Assembly (NCBI GenBank): GCA_964577115.1
Contig: CAZNXJ010000049.1
Location: 1-22,990, forward strand
Source: CAZNXJ01 sp964577115
GTDB lineage: Bacteria > Planctomycetota > Planctomycetia > Pirellulales > Pirellulaceae
Reading direction: 5' to 3'
DNA: 22,990 nt
Part shown: in pieces, positions 1 through 8,828 of the stretch
Numbering within the stretch: the first letter of the stretch is position 1
How the letters are laid out: every line of letters starts with the position of its first letter
Translations under genes and position numbers: made by a program
Notes under the pieces: generated by a model
Seen by the model: only the letters and a program-made list of their open reading frames with translations
Database searches by the model: none
What the model was told of the DNA's origin: nothing

Positions 1-71
<71 letters not shown>

Positions 72-431
72 ATGTTTGACGTGCCGAACGGTCATCCGCT
101 GAGCCGAATCACGCTTGGCACGATGGGATTATACGCGCTCGGCGACGATTGTCCCAGGGGGGGCATCGACACGAGTACATTTTTCGGCCGGGCGCGCCGG
201 ATTCCTTGAGAACATTCCAGCCCCAAGCACGAGCGGCATCGCCGCTCGAATCGCTAAAACCGTCAAACCTGCGCGGCTTCGCCGCAGGGCACAGGCCGGT
301 AAGCTCGCTGTTTCTTGGCGCTTCCGGTACCGACTGGTAGACTCGCCAAGAGATGCCGCGCTTTGTCGCTCGGCTTTGTTGCTCGCCGCTTCACGCCGCC
401 TCGCGCTGGCGGTTTTCTTGCCGGAACCTGG
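72..431. other. Gene-free stretch between tRNA and PPC-repeat gene
   Basis: The left part holds the tRNA promoter. Short perfect inverted repeats occur at 231-247 (GAGCGG/CCGCTC) and 273-285 (GCGGC/GCCGC), neither followed by a T run. An in-frame TTG at 315 could extend the downstream protein by 39 residues, but that segment does not resemble its family. No other gene or clear plus-strand promoter is visible. Confidence 0.5.
128..155 (-). promoter_or_regulatory. Promoter of the initiator tRNA gene
   Basis: The minus strand has a perfect -10 box TATAAT (128-133). A -35-like GGGACA (150-155, four of six to TTGACA) lies 16 bp upstream. Transcription would start near 120, leaving a leader of about 50 nt before the tRNA at 71. 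Position, strand and the consensus -10 fit a housekeeping sigma factor promoter. Confidence 0.6.
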
Positions 432-2009
432 ATGGCCACGCACCCGTTTGATCGCGATCCCAAGGCCGCCGGTCCTCCCCCACCGCCTCCCGCTCCCGTG
501 CCCCCTGCGCCGCCTCGCCGAGGCCCCCTGCCGGCGGCAACAAGAGGCCCGGTTATTGATACGCGCGCTCGCCAGGCCAAAGCGCCTCCGGCGTCCGTTC
601 GGCAAGCGGCCCCTCCGCCCGTAGACGGGGATCCAATTCCACCGGCTGAGGCGAGCAGCGAACCGCTGTCCGAGCGTTTGCTGCGCGATGTGCCCGCGTG
701 GCTCGTCAGCGCCATCTTCCACATGCTCCTCATCCTACTGCTTGCGCTCATCACGCTGCCGAGCCACATCGTCGACGTCCTGAACTTGGAAGTGGACTAT
801 GCGACATCGTCCGGCGAGCAGCTCGAAACGCTCCAGCTTTCTTCCTTCGAGTCGCTCGGCGACGACACAGAGCTTTCGCTCGACACCTTCCCCACGCTCG
901 ATCCGCTCGCCGCTCCGCCCGAAGTCCCGCCGTCCGATATCGGCCTGACGCTCTCGACCGAGATCGAAGCGCCGTCGATCGGCTTTGCCCTCACCGGTCG
1001 CAATGAAGGCTCGAAACAAGGATTGCTCGCCGCCTACGGGGGAACCGCCGGTACGGAAGCCGCCGTCGCGCGCGGCCTGGCATGGCTCAAACGCCAGCAG
1101 CAAAAGGACGGCACCTGGCGGCTCGACGGTCCCTACTCCGACGCCGGCTTCGGCGAGAACCGTACAGCCGCTACCGCGATGGCCCTGATCGCCTTCCAAG
1201 GCGCCGGGCACACGCACCAAACCGGCGAGCACAAGGCCGTCGTGCAGCGTGGCATCCGGGCTCTCCTGAAGATTCAAGACAACGATGGCAACTTCTTCCA
1301 CGAGGGAATCGCCCATCATCGCCTGTATTCGCATGCCCTGGCCACGATCGCCGTTTGCGAACTGTACGGCATGACGAAAGATGAAAGCCTCCGCGAACCC
1401 GCGGAAAAGGCCATCGACTACTGCTGCCGAACCCAGGCGCCCGAAGGTGGTTGGCGCTACGAACCGCGCGTTGATAGCGATACGTCCGTCACCGGCTGGT
1501 TCGTCATGGCTCTGCAAAGCGGTCGCATGGCCGGTCTGAATGTCCCCAGCACGACGCTCCAGAACGTCGAGCGGTTCCTCGATTCCGTGGCGCTCGAAGG
1601 AGGCAGCCGTTATAGCTACCGCCCGGGAGAAAACGAGCGGATCAGCATGACCGCCGAAGGGCTGCTCTGCCGCCAGTACCTTGGCTGGAAACGCGATGAC
1701 ACACGGCTTGTGCGCGGCGTCCATCGAATCCTCGAAGTCCCCATCGACTTCAGCCGCATCAATTACTACTACTGGTACTACGCCGCCCAGGTGCTCCACC
1801 ATTACGGCGGACCCGAATGGTTCCAGTGGAATAATGTCATGCGCGTCGAACTACCCGCTCGCCAAGTCAGCACCGGCCCAGAGGCCGGCAGCTGGGACCC
1901 TAGCGGCGATCCCCACGACGGCCAGGGCGGCCGGCTCTACACAACCTGCCTCGCCATCTACATGCTCGAGGTCTACTACCGGCACCTGCCGATCTACAAG
2001 AGCTTGTAG
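432..2009 (+). CDS. Membrane-anchored squalene-cyclase/prenyltransferase-repeat protein
   Basis: A 525-residue protein. Residues 1-87 are a proline- and alanine-rich, probably disordered cytoplasmic segment. One hydrophobic helix follows at about 88-110. A linker with many acidic residues leads to an alpha/alpha-toroid domain from about 205 to the end. That domain has repeated helix pairs and QW-like motifs (QKDGTW near 225-229, PEGGW near 337-341, AGSW near the C-terminus), typical of the squalene cyclase / prenyltransferase-beta family. The cyclase catalytic DxDD is only partly matched by DSDT (348-351), so a hopanoid-forming activity is doubtful. Planctomycetes have many such proteins with no assigned function, and a binding or scaffolding role is possible. 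ATG 432 is preferred because the proline-rich region starts there; GGAA lies just upstream. It converges with ispG 74 nt downstream. Confidence 0.82.
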   Translation: MATHPFDRDPKAAGPPPPPPAPVPPAPPRRGPLPAATRGPVIDTRARQAKAPPASVRQAAPPPVDGDPIPPAEASSEPLSERLLRDVPAWLVSAIFHMLLILLLALITLPSHIVDVLNLEVDYATSSGEQLETLQLSSFESLGDDTELSLDTFPTLDPLAAPPEVPPSDIGLTLSTEIEAPSIGFALTGRNEGSKQGLLAAYGGTAGTEAAVARGLAWLKRQQQKDGTWRLDGPYSDAGFGENRTAATAMALIAFQGAGHTHQTGEHKAVVQRGIRALLKIQDNDGNFFHEGIAHHRLYSHALATIAVCELYGMTKDESLREPAEKAIDYCCRTQAPEGGWRYEPRVDSDTSVTGWFVMALQSGRMAGLNVPSTTLQNVERFLDSVALEGGSRYSYRPGENERISMTAEGLLCRQYLGWKRDDTRLVRGVHRILEVPIDFSRINYYYWYYAAQVLHHYGGPEWFQWNNVMRVELPARQVSTGPEAGSWDPSGDPHDGQGGRLYTTCLAIYMLEVYYRHLPIYKSL

Positions 2010-2083
2010 CGTAACGCTCGGCGTGCGTCGCGACGCTGCGACGTGTCCACCCGTAACCGAAGAACGCAGGGCGCCGCGACCGT

Positions 2084-3220
2084 TTACGTCCGGCTGGCAA
2101 TGAGCGCATCGAGTTCTCGCTTGAGCCGGTCGAGGATCTGGTCGTATGGGTAGGCGCCGAGCTCTTCGCTTCCGCGTTTTAAATTCACAAAATTCGGACC
2201 ACACCACAGGCCGAGATCCGCGTCATCCGTTTCACCCGGTCCGTTCACTCGGCAGCCCATCACGGCGATCGTGATCGCGTGCGACCGTGCGTACTCGGTC
2301 ATCGCGCGCACCTTCTGAGCCAGCTCGATGAACGCCTCGTTCTCCACGCGCGAACAGCTCGGGCAGGCAATGATGTTCAGCGTACTCAAACCATAGTCAA
2401 CCACCGAACGCACGCGGCCTGCCACAATGTCGGCCAAAATCGCGCGTCCCGCGCGAATCTCTTCCGGCTTCTCTCGGTTCGGTACGGTCAGCGAAACACG
2501 AATCGTGTCGCCAATTCCGCGACTGATGAGCTGTTCGAACGCAATCCGCGTCTTGATCACACCATCGGGCGGCAACCCCGCCTCGGTCACGCCCAGATGC
2601 AGCGGGACATCGGGCCGCCGTTCGGCAAAACGCCGATTGACCTCGATCACCTTGGTCGGATCCGAGTCCTTGAGCGACACGCAGTAGCGCGTAAAACCGA
2701 TTTCGTCGAGCAGCTCGCAGTGCTCCCAGGCACTTTCCAACATGGGCGTGATCGAGTCTTCCGGGTCGTATTTCGACTTCTTCGCCGGATCGACGCTGCC
2801 ACAGTTTACGCCCACGCGCATCGCGCAGTCGTTATCGCGCGCGATGGCCGCCAGGTACTTCACCTTCTCCTGCCACGGCTTGTCACGCTCGTGGTGGTAC
2901 AAATGCCCCGGGTTGTATCGAATCTTGTCGACGTGCGGAGCGACCAGTTCGGCGAGCCGATAGTTTTCCTGGAGATCCACGGACAAGTTGGCGCTCGTTT
3001 GCCGCCGGATCTCGGCCAATGCCTCCGCATCTTTCTTACTGTCGACGGCGATCCGCACGACGTCCGCGCCGGCCTCGGCGAGCAGCTGCACTAGTTCGAC
3101 CGTCGCATCGATGTCCTGCGTATGCGTGGCCGTCATGCTCTGCACGGCTATCGGATTGTCGTTTCCAATGGTGACCGACCCGATCCGGACCGCTCGAGTA
3201 GGATTCCGCGGCAATTGCAC
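2084..3220 (-). CDS. ispG: 4-hydroxy-3-methylbut-2-en-1-yl diphosphate synthase (IspG/GcpE)
   Basis: A 378-residue protein that reductively opens 2-C-methyl-erythritol 2,4-cyclodiphosphate to HMBPP, the penultimate step of the MEP isoprenoid pathway. The N-terminal TIM-barrel segment (VRIGSVTIG, NPIAVQSMT) and the C-terminal iron-sulfur domain are both present. The 4Fe-4S ligands are C286 and C289 (CPSC), C323 in GCRVNGPGE, and E330. The length fits the short two-domain bacterial form, not the plant-type form with an inserted domain. The start is GTG 3220, chosen because GAGGAG sits 6 nt upstream and the family N-terminus begins there. It is transcribed away from its neighbours' starts and has no obvious operon partner; GH88 lies 110 nt upstream on the same strand. 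Confidence 0.97.
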   Translation of the reverse strand: MQLPRNPTRAVRIGSVTIGNDNPIAVQSMTATHTQDIDATVELVQLLAEAGADVVRIAVDSKKDAEALAEIRRQTSANLSVDLQENYRLAELVAPHVDKIRYNPGHLYHHERDKPWQEKVKYLAAIARDNDCAMRVGVNCGSVDPAKKSKYDPEDSITPMLESAWEHCELLDEIGFTRYCVSLKDSDPTKVIEVNRRFAERRPDVPLHLGVTEAGLPPDGVIKTRIAFEQLISRGIGDTIRVSLTVPNREKPEEIRAGRAILADIVAGRVRSVVDYGLSTLNIIACPSCSRVENEAFIELAQKVRAMTEYARSHAITIAVMGCRVNGPGETDDADLGLWCGPNFVNLKRGSEELGAYPYDQILDRLKRELDALIASRT

Positions 3221-3330
3221 TCAACTCTCCTCGCCCATGTTCAGTCTTGCCAACCGCCCGTGCCGCCTCAACGCAGCCGCGCGGCCGTGACCTTTCGGCA
3301 TTCTTTATTACCGTTGTCGCGGCGGCAATA

Positions 3331-4452
3331 TCACCGCGCGGCCCCAAGAACCTTCACCAGGGCTTCCACAAAGAAATAATCGCCCCACATCACGGATTCA
3401 TCCACGCCCAACTGCTTGGTCGTGTGATAGACGCCGTGCTTGAGAATGCCCTCCCAGCCCGGCGTGTCGATCGCCAGGTACTCGGGAGAGACGAGCGCAT
3501 CGAGCATCTCGATCGCCGTCTGACGGTAGATCTGCGCCGAAACCGCCGAGTTCGTTCGACCGGCGAGATGCAACAGGCCGCTAGCCGCGATCGCTCCGGC
3601 GGAGCTTTCTTTTTGAGCACCAAGCGGCGGCGGTTGCTTCACGTCGGCCGCGAAGTCCCAGTAGGGCACCCGGTCGCTCGGCAAATGCGTCGTCCAGTAA
3701 TGCGCGTTCCGCTCCGCCACCTGCAAAAACTCGGGCATGCGCGACAGCTGATGTACCTGGCTGTAGCCGTACAGCGACCACGCTAGGCCGCGAGCCCAAA
3801 CGCTTTCGGCGTTCAGCCCCTGATGGGTCGATTGCCGCAGAAACTCGCCCGTCTCCGTGTCAAAGATGCCCTCGTGAGCCGTCGAGCCGTCCGCGCGGAC
3901 AATCGTGTCGCGCGTTGTGCGGCAATGAGCAACGCCGATCGCACGCAGCTGCTCGTCGCCCGCCTGGTTGGCCGCATAGAACACGATCGGCACGTTCATC
4001 ATCACGTCAATGAACAGCGACTCGGGCCCCACAAAGCTACACAGGTATTGGCCCTTCTCCTGAAAGCGCATGCTCAGCGTGCGGCCTGCCTGCACGAGAA
4101 CGTCCTTGAGCCGCTGGTCATTCGTCACTTCGTACCACGGCCGATAGGTGTTCAGAAAGATAAAGCCTAGATCGTGTACGTTCCGGTCATGCTGACGGTG
4201 CTCGAGCAGCCGCGAGTAGTGCTCGGCATGCGCCCGCCATTTTTCGTCCTTGTTCAGCAGATAAAACTGCCACATCATCCCGGCCAGAAAGCCGCCCGTC
4301 CAATCGGTCCAGAGCTCGCCGTCGTGATGCCACTTCCCGCCCCGGGTGTAGATCGGGAAGTAGTCGGGGTGCTGTTCGATCAGCTGGGAAACCTGCTGCT
4401 GGGCAAAATCCAATGCACGGCGGTAAGCCTTGAGCCGTTCCGAATCTTTCAT
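3331..4452 (-). CDS. Glycoside hydrolase family 88 (unsaturated glucuronyl hydrolase-like)
   Basis: A 373-residue (alpha/alpha)6-barrel protein. GH88 enzymes hydrate the double bond of delta-4,5-unsaturated uronic acids left by polysaccharide lyases, which releases the sugar. Family landmarks are TDWTGGFLAGMMW (49-61), the catalytic Asp of NVHDLGF (D94), the second catalytic Asp of FIDVMMN (D149), WARGLAW, the ESSAGAIAASGL segment, and a C-terminal DESVMWGDYFFVEAL. ATG 4452 is chosen because it gives the usual N-terminus; an ATG at 4485 would add 11 residues, and neither has a strong Shine-Dalgarno sequence. No signal peptide is seen, so it probably acts in the cytoplasm on imported oligosaccharides. 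No polysaccharide lyase or sugar transporter is nearby. Related GH105-type substrates cannot be excluded. Confidence 0.92.
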   Translation of the reverse strand: MKDSERLKAYRRALDFAQQQVSQLIEQHPDYFPIYTRGGKWHHDGELWTDWTGGFLAGMMWQFYLLNKDEKWRAHAEHYSRLLEHRQHDRNVHDLGFIFLNTYRPWYEVTNDQRLKDVLVQAGRTLSMRFQEKGQYLCSFVGPESLFIDVMMNVPIVFYAANQAGDEQLRAIGVAHCRTTRDTIVRADGSTAHEGIFDTETGEFLRQSTHQGLNAESVWARGLAWSLYGYSQVHQLSRMPEFLQVAERNAHYWTTHLPSDRVPYWDFAADVKQPPPLGAQKESSAGAIAASGLLHLAGRTNSAVSAQIYRQTAIEMLDALVSPEYLAIDTPGWEGILKHGVYHTTKQLGVDESVMWGDYFFVEALVKVLGAAR

Positions 4453-4544
4453 GGCGGGTCTCGCAAGTGAGGATATCGCGGGCATTGTCGGCGATTGTGC
4501 CGTGCAACGCGACGGCTGGCTAGGGGAGGGTTCGGGGCCCCGGA

Positions 4545-4558
4545 TTCAGGGTACAGGG
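4545..4558 (+). repeat. Intergenic TTCAGGG/TACAGGG word
   Basis: Two tandem heptamers, TTCAGGG (4545-4551) and TACAGGG (4552-4558), lie in the gap between the trmL-like gene and GH88. The same units recur in other intergenic gaps of this window (5253, 5380, 19551-19572, 20497). Confidence 0.4.
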
Positions 4559-4636
4559 ATCAGTGATGACAATATGTCGCGGTGCCAATCGGGAATTCCA
4601 TGAAGCGCGGCCCTCTGGACCTTCCCACCCGAACAT

Positions 4637-5113
4637 TTAGCCGGCATCGGGTGCGGAAATGTCCGCCAGCGCACGATAGATCGCAATCGCGGCCGCGGCG
4701 GCGAGATTCAAGCTGCGGGCTTCCGGATGCATGGGAATGCGCACACAGCGTTCAGGAGATTCGCCAAGTACCGACGCGGGGAGCCCGCGTGATTCGCTAC
4801 CAAACACCAACACATCTCCGCGCGCATACCGCACCGAGTTGTAGGTCTGCTCGGCCGTTTTCGTGAAGTACCGGAACCGCGATGCATTGAGCCGTTCGAC
4901 GAGCTGCGGCCAATCGTCCACCGCTTCCCACTCGAGATATTGCCAGTAATCGAGCCCCGCTCGCTTCAACCGGGATGCGTCGAGCCGAAATCCGAGCGGC
5001 CGGACGAGCCACAGCTTGGCCCGCGCCGCCACACACGTCCGGCCGATGTTGCCGGTGTTCTGCGGAATTTCCGGTTGAAAAAGCACAACGTGTAAGAGTG
5101 GTTCGTAGGCCAC
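4637..5113 (-). CDS. trmL: tRNA (cytidine(34)-2'-O)-methyltransferase, TrmL-type SPOUT enzyme
   Basis: A 158-residue SPOUT-fold protein predicted to methylate the ribose of wobble position 34 in certain tRNA-Leu species using S-adenosylmethionine. The three SPOUT motifs are visible: NTGNIGR (19-25), FGSESRGLP (104-112) and the knot segment IPMHPEARSLNLAAA (126-140). RAGLDYW (51-57) is also typical of TrmL. The reading frame stays open far upstream, but homology starts at LLHVVLFQPEIPQNTGN. GTG 5113 therefore gives a protein one residue longer than the E. coli enzyme (157). GAGGGA lies 11 nt upstream of that GTG. The gene stands alone, divergent from the Ldh2-family gene. Confidence 0.88.
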   Translation of the reverse strand: MAYEPLLHVVLFQPEIPQNTGNIGRTCVAARAKLWLVRPLGFRLDASRLKRAGLDYWQYLEWEAVDDWPQLVERLNASRFRYFTKTAEQTYNSVRYARGDVLVFGSESRGLPASVLGESPERCVRIPMHPEARSLNLAAAAAIAIYRALADISAPDAG

Positions 5114-5394
5114 GCGCGTTTCATTCCCTCGTTCGTTCGCCGACAAAGATGCGCCGTCAGTATACGGAACTTGCCGCTTGCGGCACCGCCTCACGCCCCT
5201 TCTAACGATCGCGAATCCCAGAGCTAGCTCGGCGTCCCCTTTGCTGCGCTGGTTCAGGGCCCCGCCGTCCGGCATGCGCGCTGCCACGAGCTGCTCGAAG
5301 TCGCTCGGCGCGTGTCCGAGCGTTATAAAGGACACAAAACGGTTGTCGGCTGGTGTTCGCACACACGTACACGTAGAAGTTCAGGGGTACCCAC
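5114..5394. other. Divergent intergenic region between trmL-like and Ldh2-family genes
   Basis: A minus-strand TATACT (5159-5164), five of six to the -10 consensus, lies 45 nt before the trmL-like start but lacks a clear -35. A second minus-strand candidate is CCGACA (5344-5349), 16 bp, then TATAAC (5322-5327). The inverted repeat TGCCGC-TT-GCGGCA is at 5172-5185. Two copies of TTCAGGG (5253-5259, 5380-5386) are present; the second supplies the AGGGG used as ribosome binding site by the downstream GTG. Confidence 0.35.
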
Positions 5395-6447
5395 GTGCCG
5401 CTTATCGATGCCAGGAAATTAGAGGAGTTCGCCATCGCGCTATTGCGCGCCGGTGGTGCGACGGAAAGCGAGGCGGAGATCGTCGGCCGCAGCCTCGTCG
5501 AGTCCAACCTCCGGGGATTCGATTCGCATGGCGTCATGCGGATTCCGTATTACATCCAAAGCCTTGCAAACGACGAAACCGAATCGAACGTCGAGCTGAC
5601 GATTTTGCGCGAGGCCCCGTCGTACGTCGTCGCCGATGCCAACTGGGGATTCGGACGCGTCCAGTGCGGGCGGCTCGTTGATATGCTCGTCGAACGTGCT
5701 CGACAACATGGCGTCGCTGTCGGGACCCTCGTCAAATCGAGCCATATTGGGCGGCTGGGGGAATATTGCGAAATCGGCGCCGCGGCAAACCAGTTGTCCA
5801 TCATCATGGCGAACACGCATGGTTACGCCAAACGCGTCGCGCCTCCGGGCGGAAAGTCCCCGCGACTCGGCACGAATCCAATTGCTTTCGGAGCTCCCCA
5901 TCCCGACGGGCCGCTCGTGCTGGATTTCAGCACCAGCGTCACGGCCGAAGGAAAAGTCCGCGTCCATAAAATTGCCGGCGAACATTGCCCCGAGGGCTGG
6001 CTGCTCGACGCCGACGGCCGCCCGACAACCAATCCCAATGTGCTGTACGCAACGCCCCCCGGTTCCATCCTGCCCATGGGCGGCTCGCAGCCCTACAAGG
6101 GATTCGGATTGGCACTAATGATCGAACTGTTCGCCGGGGCATTTTCAGGCGGTGTCTGTTCACGCGAAGAGCCGATCACGCAGAACGGCAATTGCGTCTT
6201 CCTGATGTTTGCAGATCCGGAACACTTCGGCGGAGCTGCTCACTACGAACATGAAGTCGTACAGCTGTCGAAGTACATTCGTGAGTGCCCCCGCGCGGAA
6301 GGTTGTGAAGAAATCTTGCTGCCCGGTGATCCCGAACGAAATCTGCGCAAGAAACGTCTAGCCGAAGGCATTCCACTCGACGACGAGAACCTCGGCCAAC
6401 TGATGGAGCTCGCACAGCTGTTGACCGTGCCACCACCGAAGTGGTGA
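5395..6447 (+). CDS. Ldh2/malate dehydrogenase-2 family NAD(P)-dependent oxidoreductase
   Basis: A 350-residue member of the family that contains malate/L-lactate dehydrogenase 2, ureidoglycolate dehydrogenase and related 2-hydroxyacid dehydrogenases, which differ from the classic LDH/MDH fold. Signatures are RGFDSHGV (40-47, with the catalytic His at 45), SSHIGRLGEY, GTNPIAFGAP, LDFSTS...EGKV and a glycine-rich KGFGLALMIELFAGAFSGG. The substrate cannot be read from the sequence; malate, lactate, ureidoglycolate and sulfolactate are all possible. The start is GTG 5395, nine nt after AGGGG. It is probably monocistronic, with a 98-nt gap before the next gene on the strand. Confidence 0.88.
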   Translation: MPLIDARKLEEFAIALLRAGGATESEAEIVGRSLVESNLRGFDSHGVMRIPYYIQSLANDETESNVELTILREAPSYVVADANWGFGRVQCGRLVDMLVERARQHGVAVGTLVKSSHIGRLGEYCEIGAAANQLSIIMANTHGYAKRVAPPGGKSPRLGTNPIAFGAPHPDGPLVLDFSTSVTAEGKVRVHKIAGEHCPEGWLLDADGRPTTNPNVLYATPPGSILPMGGSQPYKGFGLALMIELFAGAFSGGVCSREEPITQNGNCVFLMFADPEHFGGAAHYEHEVVQLSKYIRECPRAEGCEEILLPGDPERNLRKKRLAEGIPLDDENLGQLMELAQLLTVPPPKW

Positions 6448-6545
6448 GCAAAACGGTTGCGAGCGATGTGGCGCGGGGTACATGATAAGGCCTCGAGCTT
6501 TTTCGTCTGCCCGACCTCTCCCCGTCTTTCGCAAGAGGTGCCGAG

Positions 6546-8828
6546 ATGATACGCCGACCGCTCGTTATGCTGATTTTTCTCGCGAGCTGCTCGCCGCTGT
6601 ATGCCGAACCGCTGCCGATCGTTCGCGATGTGGAAGCGCAGCCGCTAAAGGCCGGCATCCGGCGCGTTGCCGACGCGCTGAATTTTCTCGGTCAACCGTT
6701 CGACGCTGCGCAGCAAGCTGCGCTCCGTCAGGCGCTCGAGCTCGGAGGCGATGACGCCGTTGAAGCGCTTCAGAAAGCGCTCGATCCTCTCGTGCTCGTC
6801 GGCGTCCACATCAATCCCGAAAGCCGCGTGAAGGTGATGCGCGGACCGGCCGAGGCCGAGCTGGTTCAGAACGGCTGGACCGTCTATCTCGTGAAAGTTC
6901 ATAACGAGGCCGGCGTCACCGGGCGATTACAGGTCGCGAGCCCCAACGCCGCCCCGCTCCATGTCCGCTCGACAGCCTCCCCCGAACCGGAAGCGGCCAT
7001 TTCGGCTCGCGACGTGGAAGATCGGTGGCTGGACATCCAGTTGTTTGACCAGCAACCGCTCGTACCGGAACTCAGCGGTCTCGAGCTCGAGTATCGGCTC
7101 GTGCAAATCTACAGTCGCGATGCCGGTAAACGCGAAGCAACGCTCGCGTTCGATGTCGGCCAGGGCACACAGGATCTCGGCTTTCGGAGCGAAGTCCCAA
7201 TCCTGTTCGAGTGTCGCCCCGCCGTTGAGATTACGCTCGAAGTACTCGACCATGACGGCACTCCGACGACGGGCCAGTTCGTGATCCGCGACCATCGCGG
7301 TCGCGTCTATCCCGCACGCTCGCGGCGGCTCGCCCCCGACTTCTTCTTCCATGACCAGATCTACCGGCATCACGGCGAGTCCGTCGCGCTTCCGCCGGGC
7401 GATTACCTGGTTACCTACACGCGCGGGCCAGAATACCGCGTCCTACAAAAAGAACTCCACGTCGAGCCAGGCGAAGCGGCGCGCGCCACGTTTCAGCTCG
7501 AGCGCTGGATCAAGCTCGTCGATCACGGCTGGTATTCGGGCGACCATCACGTCCATGCGGCCGGCTGCGCGCACTACGAATCGCCCACGCAAGGCGTGAC
7601 GCCGGCCGACATGATGCGTCACATCCTCGGTGAAGACCTAAACGTCGGCTGCGTGCTGTCGTGGGGCCCGTGCTGGTACTTTCAAAAGCAGTTCTTCGAC
7701 GGCAAGGTGCATGAGCTGTCGACGCCCGATTACCTCATGCGCTACGACGTCGAAGTCTCGGGGTTCCCAAGTTCGCATGCCGGCCACCTCTGCCTGCTGC
7801 GCTTGACCGAAGACGACTATCCCGGCACCGAACGGATCGAGCAGTGGCCGAGCTGGGATTTGCCGGTGCTCAAATGGGGCAAGGAACAAGGCGGCGTCGT
7901 GGGGTTCTCGCACAGCGGATGGGGCCTACAGGTCTCTGATACAACCGTCCCGAGTTACGAAATGCCAAAGTTCGACGGCATCGGAGCAAACGAATACATC
8001 GTCGACGTCGTGCACAACGTCTGCGACTTTATCTCGGCGGTCGACACGCCGTCGGTGTGGGAACTGAGCATCTGGTACCACACGCTGAACTGTGGCTTCA
8101 CTTGCCGGATCAGCGGCGAGACGGATTTCCCGTGCATTTACGGGGAACGCGTGGGACTCGGGCGCGCGTACGTCAAACTACCCGACAACGTGCCACTGGA
8201 TTTCGATCAGTGGGTGCAGGGCATCAAGGACGGACGCAGCTACTGCTGCGACGGGTTGAGCCACTTGATGGACTTTCAAATCAATGGGCTGGGAGTCGGC
8301 GAACCGGGAGATCAACAGCGAGCGAGTTTCCTTGCCGTGAAGCGCGGCGAGCCGCTGAAGGTATCGGTCCGAGCCGCAGCGTTGCTCGAACCACAGCCGC
8401 GCGAGGATATTCGCAGCCGGCGACTCGATCAACAGCCGTACTGGCACGTCGAACGAGCGCGTATCGGCGACAGCCGCAAGGTTCCCGTCGAGCTCGTCGT
8501 CAACGGCCAGGTCGTCGAGCAGCGTGAACTCGAAGCCGACGGCGATATTGAAACGCTCCAGTTCGAGTTCGTTCCGGAGCGATCGTGCTGGGTGGCTCTG
8601 CGCATTTTCCCAAGCTGCCACACGAATCCGATTTTCGTCGAGGTGGACGGCGCGCCGATCCGCGCAAGCAAGCGCAGTGCCCAATGGTGTTTGGAAGCTG
8701 TCGATGTGTGCTGGAAAGCGAAGGAACCGCGCATCCGCGAGAGCGAACGGCCTGCGGCGGCCGCCGCATATCAGGTGGCTCGCGACGCGTACGCGCGGAT
8801 CCTGGCGGAATCGTATGACGATCGATGA
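6546..8828 (+). CDS. Exported CehA/McbA-family PHP metallohydrolase
   Basis: A 760-residue protein. The N-terminus (MIRRPLVMLIFLASCSPLYA) is a signal peptide that could be cleaved after YA at 20 or, through the lipobox-like LASC (12-15), be lipidated. Residues about 225-320 look like a beta-sandwich (carboxypeptidase-regulatory-like). A PHP metal-binding domain follows, starting at SGDHHVHAAG (331-340), with further His motifs SSHAGHL (409-415) and FSHSGWG. CehA/McbA proteins include a carbaryl hydrolase, but most planctomycete members are uncharacterised, so only a metal-dependent esterase or phosphoesterase role is likely. Start ATG 6546 is preceded by AAGAGG at 7 nt. A weak TTGCGA-18-CATGAT promoter lies in the 98-nt gap upstream. 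Its TGA directly abuts the opposing gene's stop. Confidence 0.85.
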   Translation: MIRRPLVMLIFLASCSPLYAEPLPIVRDVEAQPLKAGIRRVADALNFLGQPFDAAQQAALRQALELGGDDAVEALQKALDPLVLVGVHINPESRVKVMRGPAEAELVQNGWTVYLVKVHNEAGVTGRLQVASPNAAPLHVRSTASPEPEAAISARDVEDRWLDIQLFDQQPLVPELSGLELEYRLVQIYSRDAGKREATLAFDVGQGTQDLGFRSEVPILFECRPAVEITLEVLDHDGTPTTGQFVIRDHRGRVYPARSRRLAPDFFFHDQIYRHHGESVALPPGDYLVTYTRGPEYRVLQKELHVEPGEAARATFQLERWIKLVDHGWYSGDHHVHAAGCAHYESPTQGVTPADMMRHILGEDLNVGCVLSWGPCWYFQKQFFDGKVHELSTPDYLMRYDVEVSGFPSSHAGHLCLLRLTEDDYPGTERIEQWPSWDLPVLKWGKEQGGVVGFSHSGWGLQVSDTTVPSYEMPKFDGIGANEYIVDVVHNVCDFISAVDTPSVWELSIWYHTLNCGFTCRISGETDFPCIYGERVGLGRAYVKLPDNVPLDFDQWVQGIKDGRSYCCDGLSHLMDFQINGLGVGEPGDQQRASFLAVKRGEPLKVSVRAAALLEPQPREDIRSRRLDQQPYWHVERARIGDSRKVPVELVVNGQVVEQRELEADGDIETLQFEFVPERSCWVALRIFPSCHTNPIFVEVDGAPIRASKRSAQWCLEAVDVCWKAKEPRIRESERPAAAAAYQVARDAYARILAESYDDR

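Noticed and set aside
115..134. TTGGCACG as a sigma-54 -24 element on the plus strand
   Set aside because: The -12 GC is absent (GATTA at that place), and the TTATAC beside it is the complement of the tRNA promoter -10 on the other strand.
735..1802. Long minus-strand open frame inside the PPC-repeat gene
   Set aside because: It is fully antisense to a gene with clear family motifs and shows no domain; GC-rich third positions produce such frames.
2025..2036. Palindrome GCGTCG/CGACGC as a terminator between convergent genes
   Set aside because: It has no loop and no T tract; it is probably chance in GC-rich DNA.
3290..3321. GCCG/CGGC hairpin followed by a T-rich stretch on the plus strand
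   Set aside because: The stem is only 4 bp and no plus-strand gene lies upstream; the flanking genes are on the minus strand.
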